From: Pseudomonas tohonis
GTDB taxonomy: Bacteria > Pseudomonadota > Gammaproteobacteria > Pseudomonadales > Pseudomonadaceae
Assembly: GCF_012767755.2 (NCBI RefSeq)
Contig: NZ_AP023189.1
Span: 3,908,001-3,972,000, forward strand
DNA length: 64,000 bases
Direction of reading: 5' to 3'
How positions within the stretch are numbered: position 1 is the stretch's first letter; every line of letters starts with the position of its first letter. Shown here one piece after another: positions 36,201 through 44,020 of the stretch. The position numbers were made by a program, and so were the translations under genes. The notes under the pieces were generated by a model, which saw nothing but the letters and a program-made list of their open reading frames with translations, did no database searches and was not told where the DNA came from.

Positions 36201-37082
36201 CGGATTCCCTGTAGCCGCTGTGTTCCCGATGACGGTGCCGTCGGCCAGCACGGAGCGCCCGCTGAGGCGGGCGAATTCCTGGGCGTCATGGCTGCAGAAG
36301 ATGCGCAGGTCGGGCTGTGTCAGCGCCGCCTGGCGCAGGCGCTGCTGGTTGGCGGCGCGCGCCTGGGCGTCCGCCTCCATCATCCACTGGTAGAAGCGCA
36401 GCCCGGGGGTGCAATGGCGCTGCGAGTAACCGATCTCGCCACGGTAGAAATAGGCGTCACCGGCGTGCAGCAACCAGCCACCGGGGACGGCGACCGCGAC
36501 CCCGGCGTGGCCCAGCGTATGGCCGCGCAGCGGCACCAGGTAGATGTCCTCCGCTTCGCAACCGATCAGTGCCTTGACCGCCGCGAAGCCCTTCCAGCTT
36601 TCGCCCTGCGCCGCGTAGGGTTGCCAGTGGCGGACGCCCTGCCAGTGGCGGTCGATGTAGCGGCGGCGATTGATGAAGCCGCCACCGGGTGCCTCGGCAT
36701 GGGCCTTTTCCTCGGCCAGCAGGTGCACCGTGGCGTCGGGGAAATCACCCAGGCCGCCGGCATGGTCGAAATCGAGGTGGGTGAGCACGATGTGGCGCAC
36801 ATCCTCGGCGCGGTAGCCGAGCTGCTCGATCTGCGTCAGGGCGCTGAGGCGTTCGTCGAACCGGATGTTGTTCAGCGTGCGGAAGAACGGGCTGATGGAG
36901 CTGGCGGAGCGCGACAGGTCGCGCCGGCCGAAGCCGGTGTCCACCAGCACGAGGCCCTCCCTGGCGGTCTCGATCAGCAGGCAGTGGCAGACCAGGCACG
37001 CCGTGGCGCCTTTGCTGAAGCCGTCGAACAGGGCGCCACCGACGGGGCACATGCAGCCGCAGCTGAGGTGATGGACGAGCAT
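36198..37082 (-). CDS. MBL-fold metallo-hydrolase
   Basis: A 294-residue metallo-beta-lactamase-fold hydrolase. The zinc motif HxDxDH is present as LTHLDFDHAGGLG (about 103-115), a third His is in GHTLGHAGV (about 190), an Asp in LLHAGDAYFY and a final His in IFCSHDAQEF. The arrangement resembles N-acyl-homoserine lactonase-like and related lactonase/thioesterase enzymes, but substrate cannot be assigned. The N-terminus has an unusual Cys-rich stretch (SCGCMCPVGG, CLVCHCLLIE). The stop codon adjoins a REPIN, so the last few residues may be recent additions. Confidence 0.87.
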   Translation of the reverse strand: MLVHHLSCGCMCPVGGALFDGFSKGATACLVCHCLLIETAREGLVLVDTGFGRRDLSRSASSISPFFRTLNNIRFDERLSALTQIEQLGYRAEDVRHIVLTHLDFDHAGGLGDFPDATVHLLAEEKAHAEAPGGGFINRRRYIDRHWQGVRHWQPYAAQGESWKGFAAVKALIGCEAEDIYLVPLRGHTLGHAGVAVAVPGGWLLHAGDAYFYRGEIGYSQRHCTPGLRFYQWMMEADAQARAANQQRLRQAALTQPDLRIFCSHDAQEFARLSGRSVLADGTVIGNTAATGNP

Positions 37083-37220
37083 GGTGGGCTCCTTCGAGTG
37101 GGGTGGTTGGCCACCAGGATCAGGGCGCCCCTCAGCCCGACTCGATAGCGGTCGGGCAGATGGGCACCCGGGACCGCCCGGCGATCCTCCAGGCCTGGCA
37201 AAAGACCATCCGGCCCGTGG

Positions 37221-37505
37221 TCATTCCCGCCGCCTGGGGCTTTCGACGGCCCGCATCAGGCTGCCGTGGCCGTAGCCCCGGGCCGGCTGGGCGCCGCGTC
37301 GGCTCCACAGGCGCTCGTGGAAGTAGAAGGCCACGGTGTTGCAGGCCGGCTCGATGAGGGCGATGAGCCCGCCGGTCAGCAGGCTCCCGGTCAGCAGGTA
37401 AGCCACGGTGAAGGCGATGGAGAAGTGCAGCACCGCGAAGGTCAGTGTCTTCACCAGGGGCTGGTTGGCGGGTACTCCACAGCACCCGCCCAGCGCCGGC
37501 CTCAC
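37221..37505 (-). CDS. DUF2061 small membrane protein
   Basis: A 94-residue protein with the DUF2061 core QPLVKTLTFAVLHFSIAFTV...LLTGGLIALIEPACNTVAFYFHERLW and two hydrophobic helices. The best start is a GTG at 37503-37505 overlapping the stop of the ferritin-like gene (GTGA), with GAGG 8 bp upstream: translational coupling. A close paralogue is at 42764-43072; the shared 60 residues are almost identical. Function unknown; co-expression with the YciF-like protein points to stress. Confidence 0.8.
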   Translation of the reverse strand: MRPALGGCCGVPANQPLVKTLTFAVLHFSIAFTVAYLLTGSLLTGGLIALIEPACNTVAFYFHERLWSRRGAQPARGYGHGSLMRAVESPRRRE

Positions 37506-38011
37506 CGCTTGGCCTCGACACCCGGGGTTTCGGAGCGGTCGAGGAAGGCCTGGGTCAGTTCGGGCAGGTGCTCCTTCAGCCACTCGGCCATCGCCACTTC
37601 CTGCGGCAGGATCTTCTCGCAGGTCTTCTGCGTCTCGGTATCGCCGACCGCCTTGGCCGCCGCGATGAGCACGGTGTAGGTGGCGATCTCCAGGTTCTCG
37701 AACACGTAGCCGGCCATGGCGCCCTTGATCACCTCGTCGCTCACGGCCATGCCGCCCACCGCCTGCCCGAATGCCATCAGCTTGCCGCCGATGTCCTTGA
37801 GCGTGGAGGGTTCGGAGCCCAGGCGCTGCAGCGCCTCTTCCAGCAGGGCCTTCTGGCCCTGGGTTTCCTCGATGTGTTTCTCGATCCGGGTCCGCAGCTT
37901 GGGGTAGTTCTCCAGGCGGCCTTTCTGTGCGGTCAGCATCTGCTCCGCCTGTTGCTCCATCGCATGGGCGTCACGCAGCCAGCTCAGCAGGTTCTCGGTC
38001 TTCTCGGTCAT
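37502..38011 (-). CDS. Ferritin-like DUF892 protein (YciF/YciE family)
   Basis: A 169-residue four-helix protein of the YciE/YciF (DUF892) ferritin-like group: NLLSWLRDAHAMEQQAEQML, HIEETQGQKALLEEALQRLG, GYVFENLEIATYTVLIAAAK and ILPQEVAMAEWLKEHLPEL. Glu and His residues at helix positions expected for a dinuclear metal site are kept. GGAGAG precedes the ATG at 38009-38011. In E. coli yciF is in an operon with the KGG gene yciG; here the KGG genes are separate but nearby. Divergent from the manganese catalase. Confidence 0.88.
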   Translation of the reverse strand: MTEKTENLLSWLRDAHAMEQQAEQMLTAQKGRLENYPKLRTRIEKHIEETQGQKALLEEALQRLGSEPSTLKDIGGKLMAFGQAVGGMAVSDEVIKGAMAGYVFENLEIATYTVLIAAAKAVGDTETQKTCEKILPQEVAMAEWLKEHLPELTQAFLDRSETPGVEAKR

Positions 38012-38090
38012 GTCGTCTCTCCGGGTGGATCGATGGACGGGATATGCATTGGGAAGCCCGGCAAACGGCCACGGTTCAAGGTTTTTTACG

Positions 38091-38145
38091 AGAAAAACAA
38101 GCGAAGCGGTTATTCCATGCGAAGCGGTAAGCGCTTCGCTTGATA
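38091..38145. promoter_or_regulatory. Inverted-repeat region between YciF-like and catalase genes
   Basis: Contains AAGCGAAGCG (38098-38107) facing CGCTTCGCTT (38132-38141), with a further GCGAAGCG inside. The same GCGAAGCG core is in the KGG upstream elements. It is centred between divergent genes, so it is a candidate shared regulatory site. A terminator-like role on the minus strand is less likely given its position at the promoter side of both genes. Confidence 0.5.
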
Positions 38146-38258
38146 ACCATTTGGAATTTTCAATGAACCCTCGATGCACCCGGCGGATCACCTCTGAAGG
38201 GGCGAGGAACGCCTTCCAGAACGCCGAGGGAACCGGCTCAACCGTGGAGGAATACGTG

Positions 38259-39137
38259 ATGTTCGTGCACAACAAACGACTGCAATACACCGTGCGTGTG
38301 GGGGCGCCGAACCCGGGGCTCGCCAACCTGCTGCTCGAGCAGTTCGGCGGCCCGCAAGGCGAGCTCGCCGCGGCGATGCGCTACTTCACCCAGGGCCTCA
38401 ATGAGGACGACCCAGGCCGCAAGGACCTGTTGCTGGACATCGCGACGGAGGAGCTGAGCCACCTGGAGATCATCGGCTCGATCGTCGCGATGCTGAACAA
38501 GGGCGCCAAGGGTGACCTCGCCGAGGCCATCGAGGAGGAAGCCGCGCTCTACCGCTCGCTGACAGAGGGCGGCAACGACTCCCACATCACCTCGCTGCTC
38601 TACGGTGGCGGGCCGGCGCTGACCAACTCCGCCGGCGTGCCCTGGACGGCCGCCTACGTCGACTCCATCGGCGAGCCGACCGCTGATTTCCGCTCCAACA
38701 TCGCGGCGGAGGCACGGGCGAAGATCATCTACGAGCGGTTGATCAACGTCACCGACGATCCGGGCATCAAGGAGGCGCTGGGCTTCCTCATGACCCGCGA
38801 GCTGGCGCACCAGAAGTCGTTCGAGAAGGCCCTGCATGCCATCCAGCCGAACTTCCCGCAGGGCAAGCTGCCGGGGATGCCGGAGTTCACCAGCGTCTAC
38901 TTCAACCTCTCCCAGGGCGAAGGCGACATGCGTGGCTCGTGGAACCAGGGCGACCAGTGGGCGTTCGTCGACGACCCGCAACCGGCGGTCGACGGGGGCA
39001 GCGGCCTGGCCGAGGTCGACCTGCCGGAGGCCAAGCTGGAGGTGGTCGAACAGATGAAGCTGCGCACCGCGTCCGACCCGGCCGCCGACCCGCTCACCGG
39101 GGCCGACCTCGGCTCGGGCGCCTACCAGAAACCCTGA
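38259..39137 (+). CDS. katN: Manganese catalase
   Basis: A 292-residue non-heme (dimanganese) catalase that splits hydrogen peroxide. Metal-ligand helices are visible: GGPQGELAAAMRYF (Glu near 35), DIATEELSHLEIIGSIV (Glu/His near 66-69), NIAAEARAKIIYERL (Glu near 148) and MTRELAHQKSFEKAL (His near 181). The C-terminal Gly/Ser-rich tail is usual. GGAGG lies upstream of the ATG at 38259; an in-frame GTG one codon earlier is possible. Divergent from the YciF-like gene across a shared repeat-rich control region. Confidence 0.92.
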   Translation: MFVHNKRLQYTVRVGAPNPGLANLLLEQFGGPQGELAAAMRYFTQGLNEDDPGRKDLLLDIATEELSHLEIIGSIVAMLNKGAKGDLAEAIEEEAALYRSLTEGGNDSHITSLLYGGGPALTNSAGVPWTAAYVDSIGEPTADFRSNIAAEARAKIIYERLINVTDDPGIKEALGFLMTRELAHQKSFEKALHAIQPNFPQGKLPGMPEFTSVYFNLSQGEGDMRGSWNQGDQWAFVDDPQPAVDGGSGLAEVDLPEAKLEVVEQMKLRTASDPAADPLTGADLGSGAYQKP

Positions 39138-39456
39138 GCCCGGCAGCCTGTGCGTCCAGCGATGGGCGCGCAGGCCGCCTGCCAGGGACCACTCGTCGAT
39201 AAAACACCACGCGCCATTGGCGGCGCGCCTATCCGGACTCCTGTCGATATCAGCCTTATATCAACCGACATTCGATACAGGGGCTGTACAGGGCTGCCCC
39301 TTGTCCGGTTTTCCTTGTTCGCCGAGCCGACTTCTTGTACAGGCTCGCGGCAACGCTGCTTACGTACAGGCACGACGGGGCCGTTAGCCACCATTTACCT
39401 GTGTTTCACGGGGGCTACAGTGGCCGCATGGAAGCCTGAAACAAGGAATCGCCTGA
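39138..39456. other. Intergenic region, no gene seen
   Basis: About 320 bp between katN and the next small gene. It includes a GCGCCATTGGCGGCGC inverted repeat near 39210 that may end katN transcription, then AT-richer DNA (CGATATCAGCCTTATATCAA) that may hold the next promoter. Nothing else recognised. Confidence 0.4.
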
Positions 39457-39717
39457 ATGGCGTTGAACCACTCCGAGATCGAACGATTGTTCGCCAAGCA
39501 CATGCCGATCTGCAGCTGCCAGGCGAAATCGCACGACGACGGCACCACCACCCTGCGCTTCACCCACCGCGATACGCACGACACCCTGACCCTGGATGCC
39601 ATGCCCGACGGCCAGCTTCAGACAGAACGCTCCATCCAGCGGCTGTGCCTGACCCTGGAGGGCGAGTTCACCAGCCTGCTGGCGCGCCGCGACGCACCGG
39701 CGAGCCGACACGGATGA
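39457..39717 (+). CDS. Conserved hypothetical small protein
   Basis: An 86-residue protein (MALNHSEIERLFAKHMPICSC). A helix is followed by a compact beta-rich part (TTTLRFTHRDTHDTLTLDAMPDGQLQTERSIQRLCLTLEGEF). AAGGA lies upstream. Its stop overlaps the next ATG (ATGA), so it forms a coupled pair with the 81-residue protein. No domain recognised. Confidence 0.65.
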   Translation: MALNHSEIERLFAKHMPICSCQAKSHDDGTTTLRFTHRDTHDTLTLDAMPDGQLQTERSIQRLCLTLEGEFTSLLARRDAPASRHG

Positions 39718-39959
39718 CCACCTGGGACCAACCTGCGAGACGCTGGCTCGTCACCTACCGCATGGAAGGCGAAGTACGGCAGATGCTGATGCGCGCGCGC
39801 AACGTGCCCAACCTCAAGGCCGTGGCCTTCTCCATCTACCACCTCGAGTTCCCCGGCCAGCCCTGCCCCTCCACCTCGCGGGACAACGTGGAGTCCTGGC
39901 TCGGTGCCCGTGGCATCACCCTGGAAGACGTGCAGCTGTACCAGCCGCCACGCCGTTGA
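39714..39959 (+). CDS. Conserved hypothetical small protein
   Basis: An 81-residue protein beginning MTTWDQPARRWLVTYRMEGE, overlapping the upstream stop by 4 bp. W-LVTYxMEGE then a helix and ESWLGARGITLEDVQLYQPPRR is reminiscent of the 104-residue protein at 41542-41856 (WLISYLDAEGQ ... LAACGLEIRDISLIRDD), so the two may be distant paralogues. Function unknown. Confidence 0.65.
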   Translation: MTTWDQPARRWLVTYRMEGEVRQMLMRARNVPNLKAVAFSIYHLEFPGQPCPSTSRDNVESWLGARGITLEDVQLYQPPRR

Positions 39960-40054
39960 GCCGTTGCGGCTCGTTTTTGCTGAACCCGCCACGGGGCGCC
40001 GGGCTCTGTTGAATGACGGGCCGCTCACGGCCCCGCGGAACAGGGAAAACGATC

Positions 40055-41128
40055 ATGCACGACGGCATCACAGGCAGCGGTAACCGGCTGCTCGACGACC
40101 TCCTCATGGCGAGGGGGCCGGGTGGCCAGGAGGCCGAGGTACGCGCGGTGTGCCATGCCGAACTGACCAAGCACTGCGACCGGGTCTGGACCGACCCGGC
40201 CGGCAACCTGGTGGGGATCATCCAGGGCACGACGCCCGGCCAGGGCGCCACCAACGACGGGGTACTGGTCATGGCGCACCTCGACGAGATCGCCATGGTG
40301 GTCAAGCGCGTGGAGCCGGATGGCACGCTGCGCGTCGTGGCGCTGGGCGGGGCCAACCCGGTGAACTTCGGCGTCTGCCCGGTGGACATCCTCACGGGGG
40401 GCAACGTGCTGCGCGGCGTGCTGTCGTTCGGCTCGATGCATGCCACCCGCGAATCGCCCCAGGGCCAGGACGTGCAGTCGGGTGCGGTGCACTGGAAGGA
40501 CGTGCACGTCATCACCCGCATGAGCGTCGATGCGCTGCGTGAGGCCGGGGTCAGGCCCGGTACGCGCGTGGTGCTCTCGCAGCACTGGCGCACGCCATGG
40601 CGGGTCGGCGATGCGGTCGCCGCGCACTTCCTCGATGACCGGGCTCCACTGCTGGCCTGCCTGGAAGCGGCAGCGCTGGTGGCCAGCAGGAAGCAGGAGC
40701 TGCATCGCGACGTCTACTTCGTCTTCACCACCCAGGAGGAGGAGTCCAACGCCGGCGCGATGTATGCCGCGCGAGCACTGCCCGGCGACACCACCATCGC
40801 CGTCGAAGTGGGGCCGGTGATGGCGGAGTACGGTACGCGTCTCTGCGCCGACCCGATCATCAGCACAGGTGACATGAAGGCCTATTACACGCGGGCCGTC
40901 GCCGAACAGCTGCAGCGCGCGGGCGAGCGCTGCGGCTACGACCCGCAGTACGCGCTGCTGCTGGATTTCGCCTCGGACGCGAGCGCCGTGCTCGCCAGCG
41001 GCCTCTGTGCCCAGGCCGGCTGCATCGCGATCCCCACGGAGAACACCCACGGCTTCGAGATGGTGTTGCTGGAGGGCATCAGCGCCTGTGCCAGGACGCT
41101 GTCCCATTACCTGGTGGAAACGCACTGA
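40055..41128 (+). CDS. M42-type metallopeptidase
   Basis: A 357-residue zinc aminopeptidase-like protein of the M42 (FrvX / glutamyl aminopeptidase) group. Metal and catalytic motifs are VLVMAHLDEIAMVVKRV (His-x-Asp, about 72-74), YFVFTTQEEESNAGAM (catalytic Glu pair near 230), AVEVGPVM (near 252) and the C-terminal IPTENTHGFEMVLLEGI (His near 334). Usual M42 proteins have VGxxGA after EE; here SNAGA. The start at ATG 40055 is preceded by CAGGGAAAA. Monocistronic or the first of a short run on the plus strand. Peptide substrate unknown. Confidence 0.85.
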   Translation: MHDGITGSGNRLLDDLLMARGPGGQEAEVRAVCHAELTKHCDRVWTDPAGNLVGIIQGTTPGQGATNDGVLVMAHLDEIAMVVKRVEPDGTLRVVALGGANPVNFGVCPVDILTGGNVLRGVLSFGSMHATRESPQGQDVQSGAVHWKDVHVITRMSVDALREAGVRPGTRVVLSQHWRTPWRVGDAVAAHFLDDRAPLLACLEAAALVASRKQELHRDVYFVFTTQEEESNAGAMYAARALPGDTTIAVEVGPVMAEYGTRLCADPIISTGDMKAYYTRAVAEQLQRAGERCGYDPQYALLLDFASDASAVLASGLCAQAGCIAIPTENTHGFEMVLLEGISACARTLSHYLVETH

Positions 41129-41193
41129 CCGGCTGCCCGACCGCGGGCCCAGTGGCGTCTATGCTTGGATTTCCCCAGCCAGCGGAGAGCGAC

Positions 41194-41427
41194 ATGACCA
41201 AGGACGAGATGAAGGCCCGCCTCAACGACGCGATCCAGGCCACCCTCGAATCCCAGCGCGGCGGCCCCTTCCCCGCTCGCCAGATCTCCTACTCCGTGGC
41301 CATCGGCATGGCGGCGGCCATGCAGCTGTGCGAGCTGGTGGAGGGCGAGGAGTACGGCCACATCATCCAGCGCATCACCGCCAGCATCGAGCACGATTTC
41401 GCCAAGGCGGCCGAGCCCAGATCCTGA
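41194..41427 (+). CDS. Conserved hypothetical small protein
   Basis: A 77-residue protein starting MTKDEMKARLNDAIQATLES, with GGAGAG upstream of ATG 41194. Mostly helical (ISYSVAIGMAAAMQLCELVEGEEYGHIIQRITASIEHDF). No recognised domain; no signal peptide. Part of the run of small stress-region proteins. Confidence 0.7.
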   Translation: MTKDEMKARLNDAIQATLESQRGGPFPARQISYSVAIGMAAAMQLCELVEGEEYGHIIQRITASIEHDFAKAAEPRS

Positions 41428-41541
41428 TCATCGGGACAGCCGAATTTTTTCTGCAACATTCTCCTGATCGTCCGCTCTATAGCGCAGTCCGCCCCCTTCC
41501 ATGGGTTTCTGCACGTTGGATATCTGCAATCAGGAGGAGAT

Positions 41542-41856
41542 ATGGATTGGCTCATCAGCTATCTCGATGCTGAAGGTCAGGAGAAGTCCGTCACCGTTCG
41601 TTCGAACCACCTGCCCAACCACAAGACGGCCGCACGCTGCGTGGTGGAGCATGCCTATGGCGACGCACCGCCGAGGCCGCTCGGCAACCTGTCCGCCGTG
41701 GCCTGGCTCGCTGCCTGCGGCCTGGAGATCCGCGACATCAGCCTGATCCGGGATGACCGCCCGGGCCCGCAACCCCTCACCTTCTCGCGCCCCAAACCCT
41801 ACTTCCGCCAGAAGCCCCGCACCGAGCAGGAACAGCCGGAAGAACCCGCGTCATAG
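41542..41856 (+). CDS. Conserved hypothetical protein
   Basis: A 104-residue protein (MDWLISYLDAEGQEKSVTVRSNHLPNHKTAARCVVEHAYG). AGGAGGAGAT gives a strong ribosome site. The N-terminal 75 residues look folded (alternating strands and a helix WLAACGLEIRDISLIRDD); the tail is Pro/Glu/Arg-rich. TCTATAG at 41477 is a possible -10 region. Function unknown. Confidence 0.7.
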   Translation: MDWLISYLDAEGQEKSVTVRSNHLPNHKTAARCVVEHAYGDAPPRPLGNLSAVAWLAACGLEIRDISLIRDDRPGPQPLTFSRPKPYFRQKPRTEQEQPEEPAS

Positions 41857-41863
41857 CGCCCCC

Positions 41864-42385
41864 GTGCCGGAGGTGCCGCCGCGCCTCCGGCCTGCCCGTC
41901 GATCGGCTCCAGCGAGGTGTCCCCTGGCCGCAAAATCCGTCACCGCCCGCCAGCTCGGCCTGGACCAGGGGCTCGCCCGGGGCGAGGAAGGCGCGCTGTT
42001 CAAATGGCTGATCGCCGCCTTCCTGTTCGGCAAGCCCATCCAGCAGTCCGTCGCCGAGCGCGCCTACCGGGTGATAGTCGAGGCGAACGGGCGCGATACG
42101 CCGCGCACGCTCGGGGGCAGCAGCCACGCCGACCTGGTGCGCATGCTCGGCCAGGCGCGCTACGTGCGTTACGACCGCTCCACGGCCGAGCGCCTGCGCG
42201 CGCTGTGCGGCAGGCTCGACGACGAATACGGCGGCCGGGTCCGCGCCCTGCTGGAGCGCAGTGCCGACCAGGGCGAGTTCGAGCAGCGGTTGCTGGCGTT
42301 CGAGGGAATCGGCCCGAAGACCGTCGAGATATTCATGCGCGAAGCCGGCCCTGCGCTGTTCGGCGGGGCCGGCGACGCGGGCTGA
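41864..42385 (+). CDS. Helix-hairpin-helix endonuclease III-like protein
   Basis: Up to 173 residues; the confident part starts at AAKSVTARQLGLDQGLARGEEGALFKWLIAAFLFGKPIQQ. The C-terminal FEGIGPKTVEIFMREAG is an HhH motif of the endonuclease III / HhH-GPD fold, and upstream helices match that fold. The catalytic Lys/Asp of true glycosylases and the FeS cluster cysteines are not seen, so it may bind DNA without glycosylase activity. Start is uncertain: GTG 41864 or 41873, or CTG 41924 which has GAGGTG upstream. Confidence 0.65.
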   Translation: MPEVPPRLRPARRSAPARCPLAAKSVTARQLGLDQGLARGEEGALFKWLIAAFLFGKPIQQSVAERAYRVIVEANGRDTPRTLGGSSHADLVRMLGQARYVRYDRSTAERLRALCGRLDDEYGGRVRALLERSADQGEFEQRLLAFEGIGPKTVEIFMREAGPALFGGAGDAG

Positions 42386-42386
42386 C

Positions 42387-42734
42387 TCAGGGCGAGATCG
42401 GGTCGCTCGCGGGGAAGGTCTCTTCCACGGCGTTGTCCACCTTGGCCTCCAGCTCGCGCTGGCTGCGCAGCGGGTGATCCTCGATGCGCGGCAACGCCGC
42501 ACGCAGGGCCGCCACGCGCTGGCGCAGGTATTCGAGCTCGGTCTCGGGGTCGATCACCAGGCCCTTGACGCTGCAATGGCCGCTGACGCCGCGCAACAGC
42601 AAGGCGGCGCCGCCGAGCGCCTTGATCACGCCCGGGGCGCCGCCCCGGTAGACGCCCGAGGCGATGGAAAGGACGCCGGCGGCGACCGAGAGGGCGCGTT
42701 CGACGCCGTGGACGTTATGGGTCTGAAGGTGCAT
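42387..42734 (-). CDS. DUF2892-domain membrane protein
   Basis: A 115-residue protein with the DUF2892 / YgaP-type membrane hairpin (VERALSVAAGVLSIASGVYRGGAPGVIKALGGAALLLRGVSGHCSVKG), followed by a charged helical tail (LEYLRQRVAALRAALPRIEDHPLRSQRELEAKVDNAVEE) and EETFPASDPISP. The last motif is common at the end of small stress-region proteins in pseudomonads. It converges directly with the HhH gene. Function unknown. Confidence 0.8.
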   Translation of the reverse strand: MHLQTHNVHGVERALSVAAGVLSIASGVYRGGAPGVIKALGGAALLLRGVSGHCSVKGLVIDPETELEYLRQRVAALRAALPRIEDHPLRSQRELEAKVDNAVEETFPASDPISP

Positions 42735-42763
42735 GGGGTGGGTCTCCTGATGGTTGCGCGGCG

Positions 42764-43072
42764 TCAGCGCGAGGCGCGCCGCAGGTCTCTGGAAAGGTTG
42801 CCGTGGCCGTGGCCCTTCTGCGGCGTCGCGCGAACGCCGAAGCGTTGCCAGACCCGCTCGTGGAAATAGAAGGCCACGGTGTTGCAGGCCGGCTCGATGA
42901 GGGCGATGAGCCCGCCGGTCAGCACGCTCCCGGTCAGCAGGTAGGCCACGGTGAAGGCGATGGCGAAGTGCAGCACGGCGAAGCTCAGGGTCTTGGCCAG
43001 CGGCTGGTTGCCAGGGGGCGGCAGCGGCCGGCTGCGGGCCGAGTGCGTCGTGCGTTGGTTGCGTATCGCCAT
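42764..43072 (-). CDS. DUF2061 small membrane protein (paralogue)
   Basis: A 102-residue protein; core NQPLAKTLSFAVLHFAIAFTVAYLLTGSVLTGG...EPACNTVAFYFHERVW nearly identical to that of 37221-37505. Start ATG 43070-43072. The N-terminal 30 residues are basic and the C-terminus ends GHGHGNLSRDLRRASR. Upstream of the DUF2892 gene on the same strand with a 29-bp gap, so likely co-transcribed. Role unknown. Confidence 0.83.
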   Translation of the reverse strand: MAIRNQRTTHSARSRPLPPPGNQPLAKTLSFAVLHFAIAFTVAYLLTGSVLTGGLIALIEPACNTVAFYFHERVWQRFGVRATPQKGHGHGNLSRDLRRASR

Positions 43073-43240
43073 GGGGGTCTCCTGCTTGCGGGTGTCTCCA
43101 TGGTTTGGAAGGGCGAAGGCCCGGGAGAGGTTCAGGAAATCGGTCGGGTGGCAGGCCGCGTGGCGCTCATCCAAAAAGTGCAACTTTCCGCCGGGTCGCC
43201 GCTTCTACAACCCTGTAACCCTCAACCCCTGGAGATCACC

Positions 43241-43747
43241 ATGAGACTCAACCGCCTCGCTCTTCCCGCCCTGCTCTGCGCCACCCTCAGCACCCCGCTC
43301 CTCGCCGCCGACAAGGTCGATGCCGATGACTTCGTCGACGAAGCCAGCGCGGGCGGCATCGCCGAGATCGAAAGCGGCAAGCTGGCCCTGGAGAAGTCCA
43401 CCACGCCCGGCGTCAAGACCTTCGCCCAGCAGATGATCGACGACCACAGCGCGGCGAACCGCGAACTGGCGGTGATCGCCCGCGAGAAGAAGCTGGAAGT
43501 GGCGACCGAGGCCGAGCTGATGAACAAGGCCAAGGCCCTGATCCTGAAGCTGCGTGACGGCGAGGACTTCGACGAGGCCTACGCCAACAACCAGGTGGTG
43601 GCCCACGAGAAGACCGTCGAGCTGTTCAAGGAAGCCGCCGCCTCCGATGACAAGGAGATCGCCGCCTTCGCCAGCAAGACCCTGCCCAAGCTGGAGCATC
43701 ACCTGCAGATGGCGCGCGACCTCGCCGCCACGCACAAGAAGCCCTGA
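43241..43747 (+). CDS. DUF4142 periplasmic protein
   Basis: A 168-residue precursor with signal peptide ...LLCATLSTPLLAADK. The mature part is a ferritin-like helical bundle of the DUF4142 family (DDFVDEASAGGIAEIESGKLALEKSTTPGVKTFAQQMIDDHSAANREL). GGAG precedes the ATG by 7 bp. DUF4142 proteins are widespread in stress-adapted proteobacteria, often in multiple copies. No direct function known. Divergent from the DUF2061/DUF2892 pair. Confidence 0.87.
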   Translation: MRLNRLALPALLCATLSTPLLAADKVDADDFVDEASAGGIAEIESGKLALEKSTTPGVKTFAQQMIDDHSAANRELAVIAREKKLEVATEAELMNKAKALILKLRDGEDFDEAYANNQVVAHEKTVELFKEAAASDDKEIAAFASKTLPKLEHHLQMARDLAATHKKP

Positions 43748-43767
43748 GGCGACGGCCTGCTCCACTC

Positions 43768-43990
43768 GCCTTTAGTGGGTCCCCGCGTTCGTCTTCAGTA
43801 GGTCCCCGCGTTCGCGGGGATGACGAGGCATGCGCACATACGCCTCGAAGCCGCCACCCTGCGTACGCCATCCACGCTCTCCTTTAGTGGGTCCCCACGA
43901 ACGCGGGGGCCCACTGAACGCAGGCGGTGGAGGCACGCGCGCAACGGGACCGGGCACAGGGTGGACAACGCTTCACCTGTCCACCCTCGG
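43768..43990. repeat. Intergenic CCCGCGTTCGCGGGGATGAC and GTGGAC repeats
   Basis: Between DUF4142 and ADH genes. Contains direct and inverted copies of TTTAGTGGGTCCCCGCGTTC (about 43770, 43881) with the GCGTTCGCGGGGATGACG hairpin (43807-43826), then an AGGGTGGACAACGC...GTCCACCC hairpin (43959-43986). No coding potential. Confidence 0.6.
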
Positions 43991-44020
43991 AGCCCGATCC
44001 GGCACCTGATGCGCTCGGGT

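Noticed and set aside
35212..36214. Several 70-140 codon frames inside the repeat array
   Set aside because: All are translations of the REPIN units (repeating EFAPT / SGFSRERPA-like peptides) and appear on both strands; no ribosome sites.
38010..38258. N-terminal extension of the manganese catalase
   Set aside because: The family start is MFVHNKRLQY, GGAGG lies just before it, and the extension covers the divergent promoter region.
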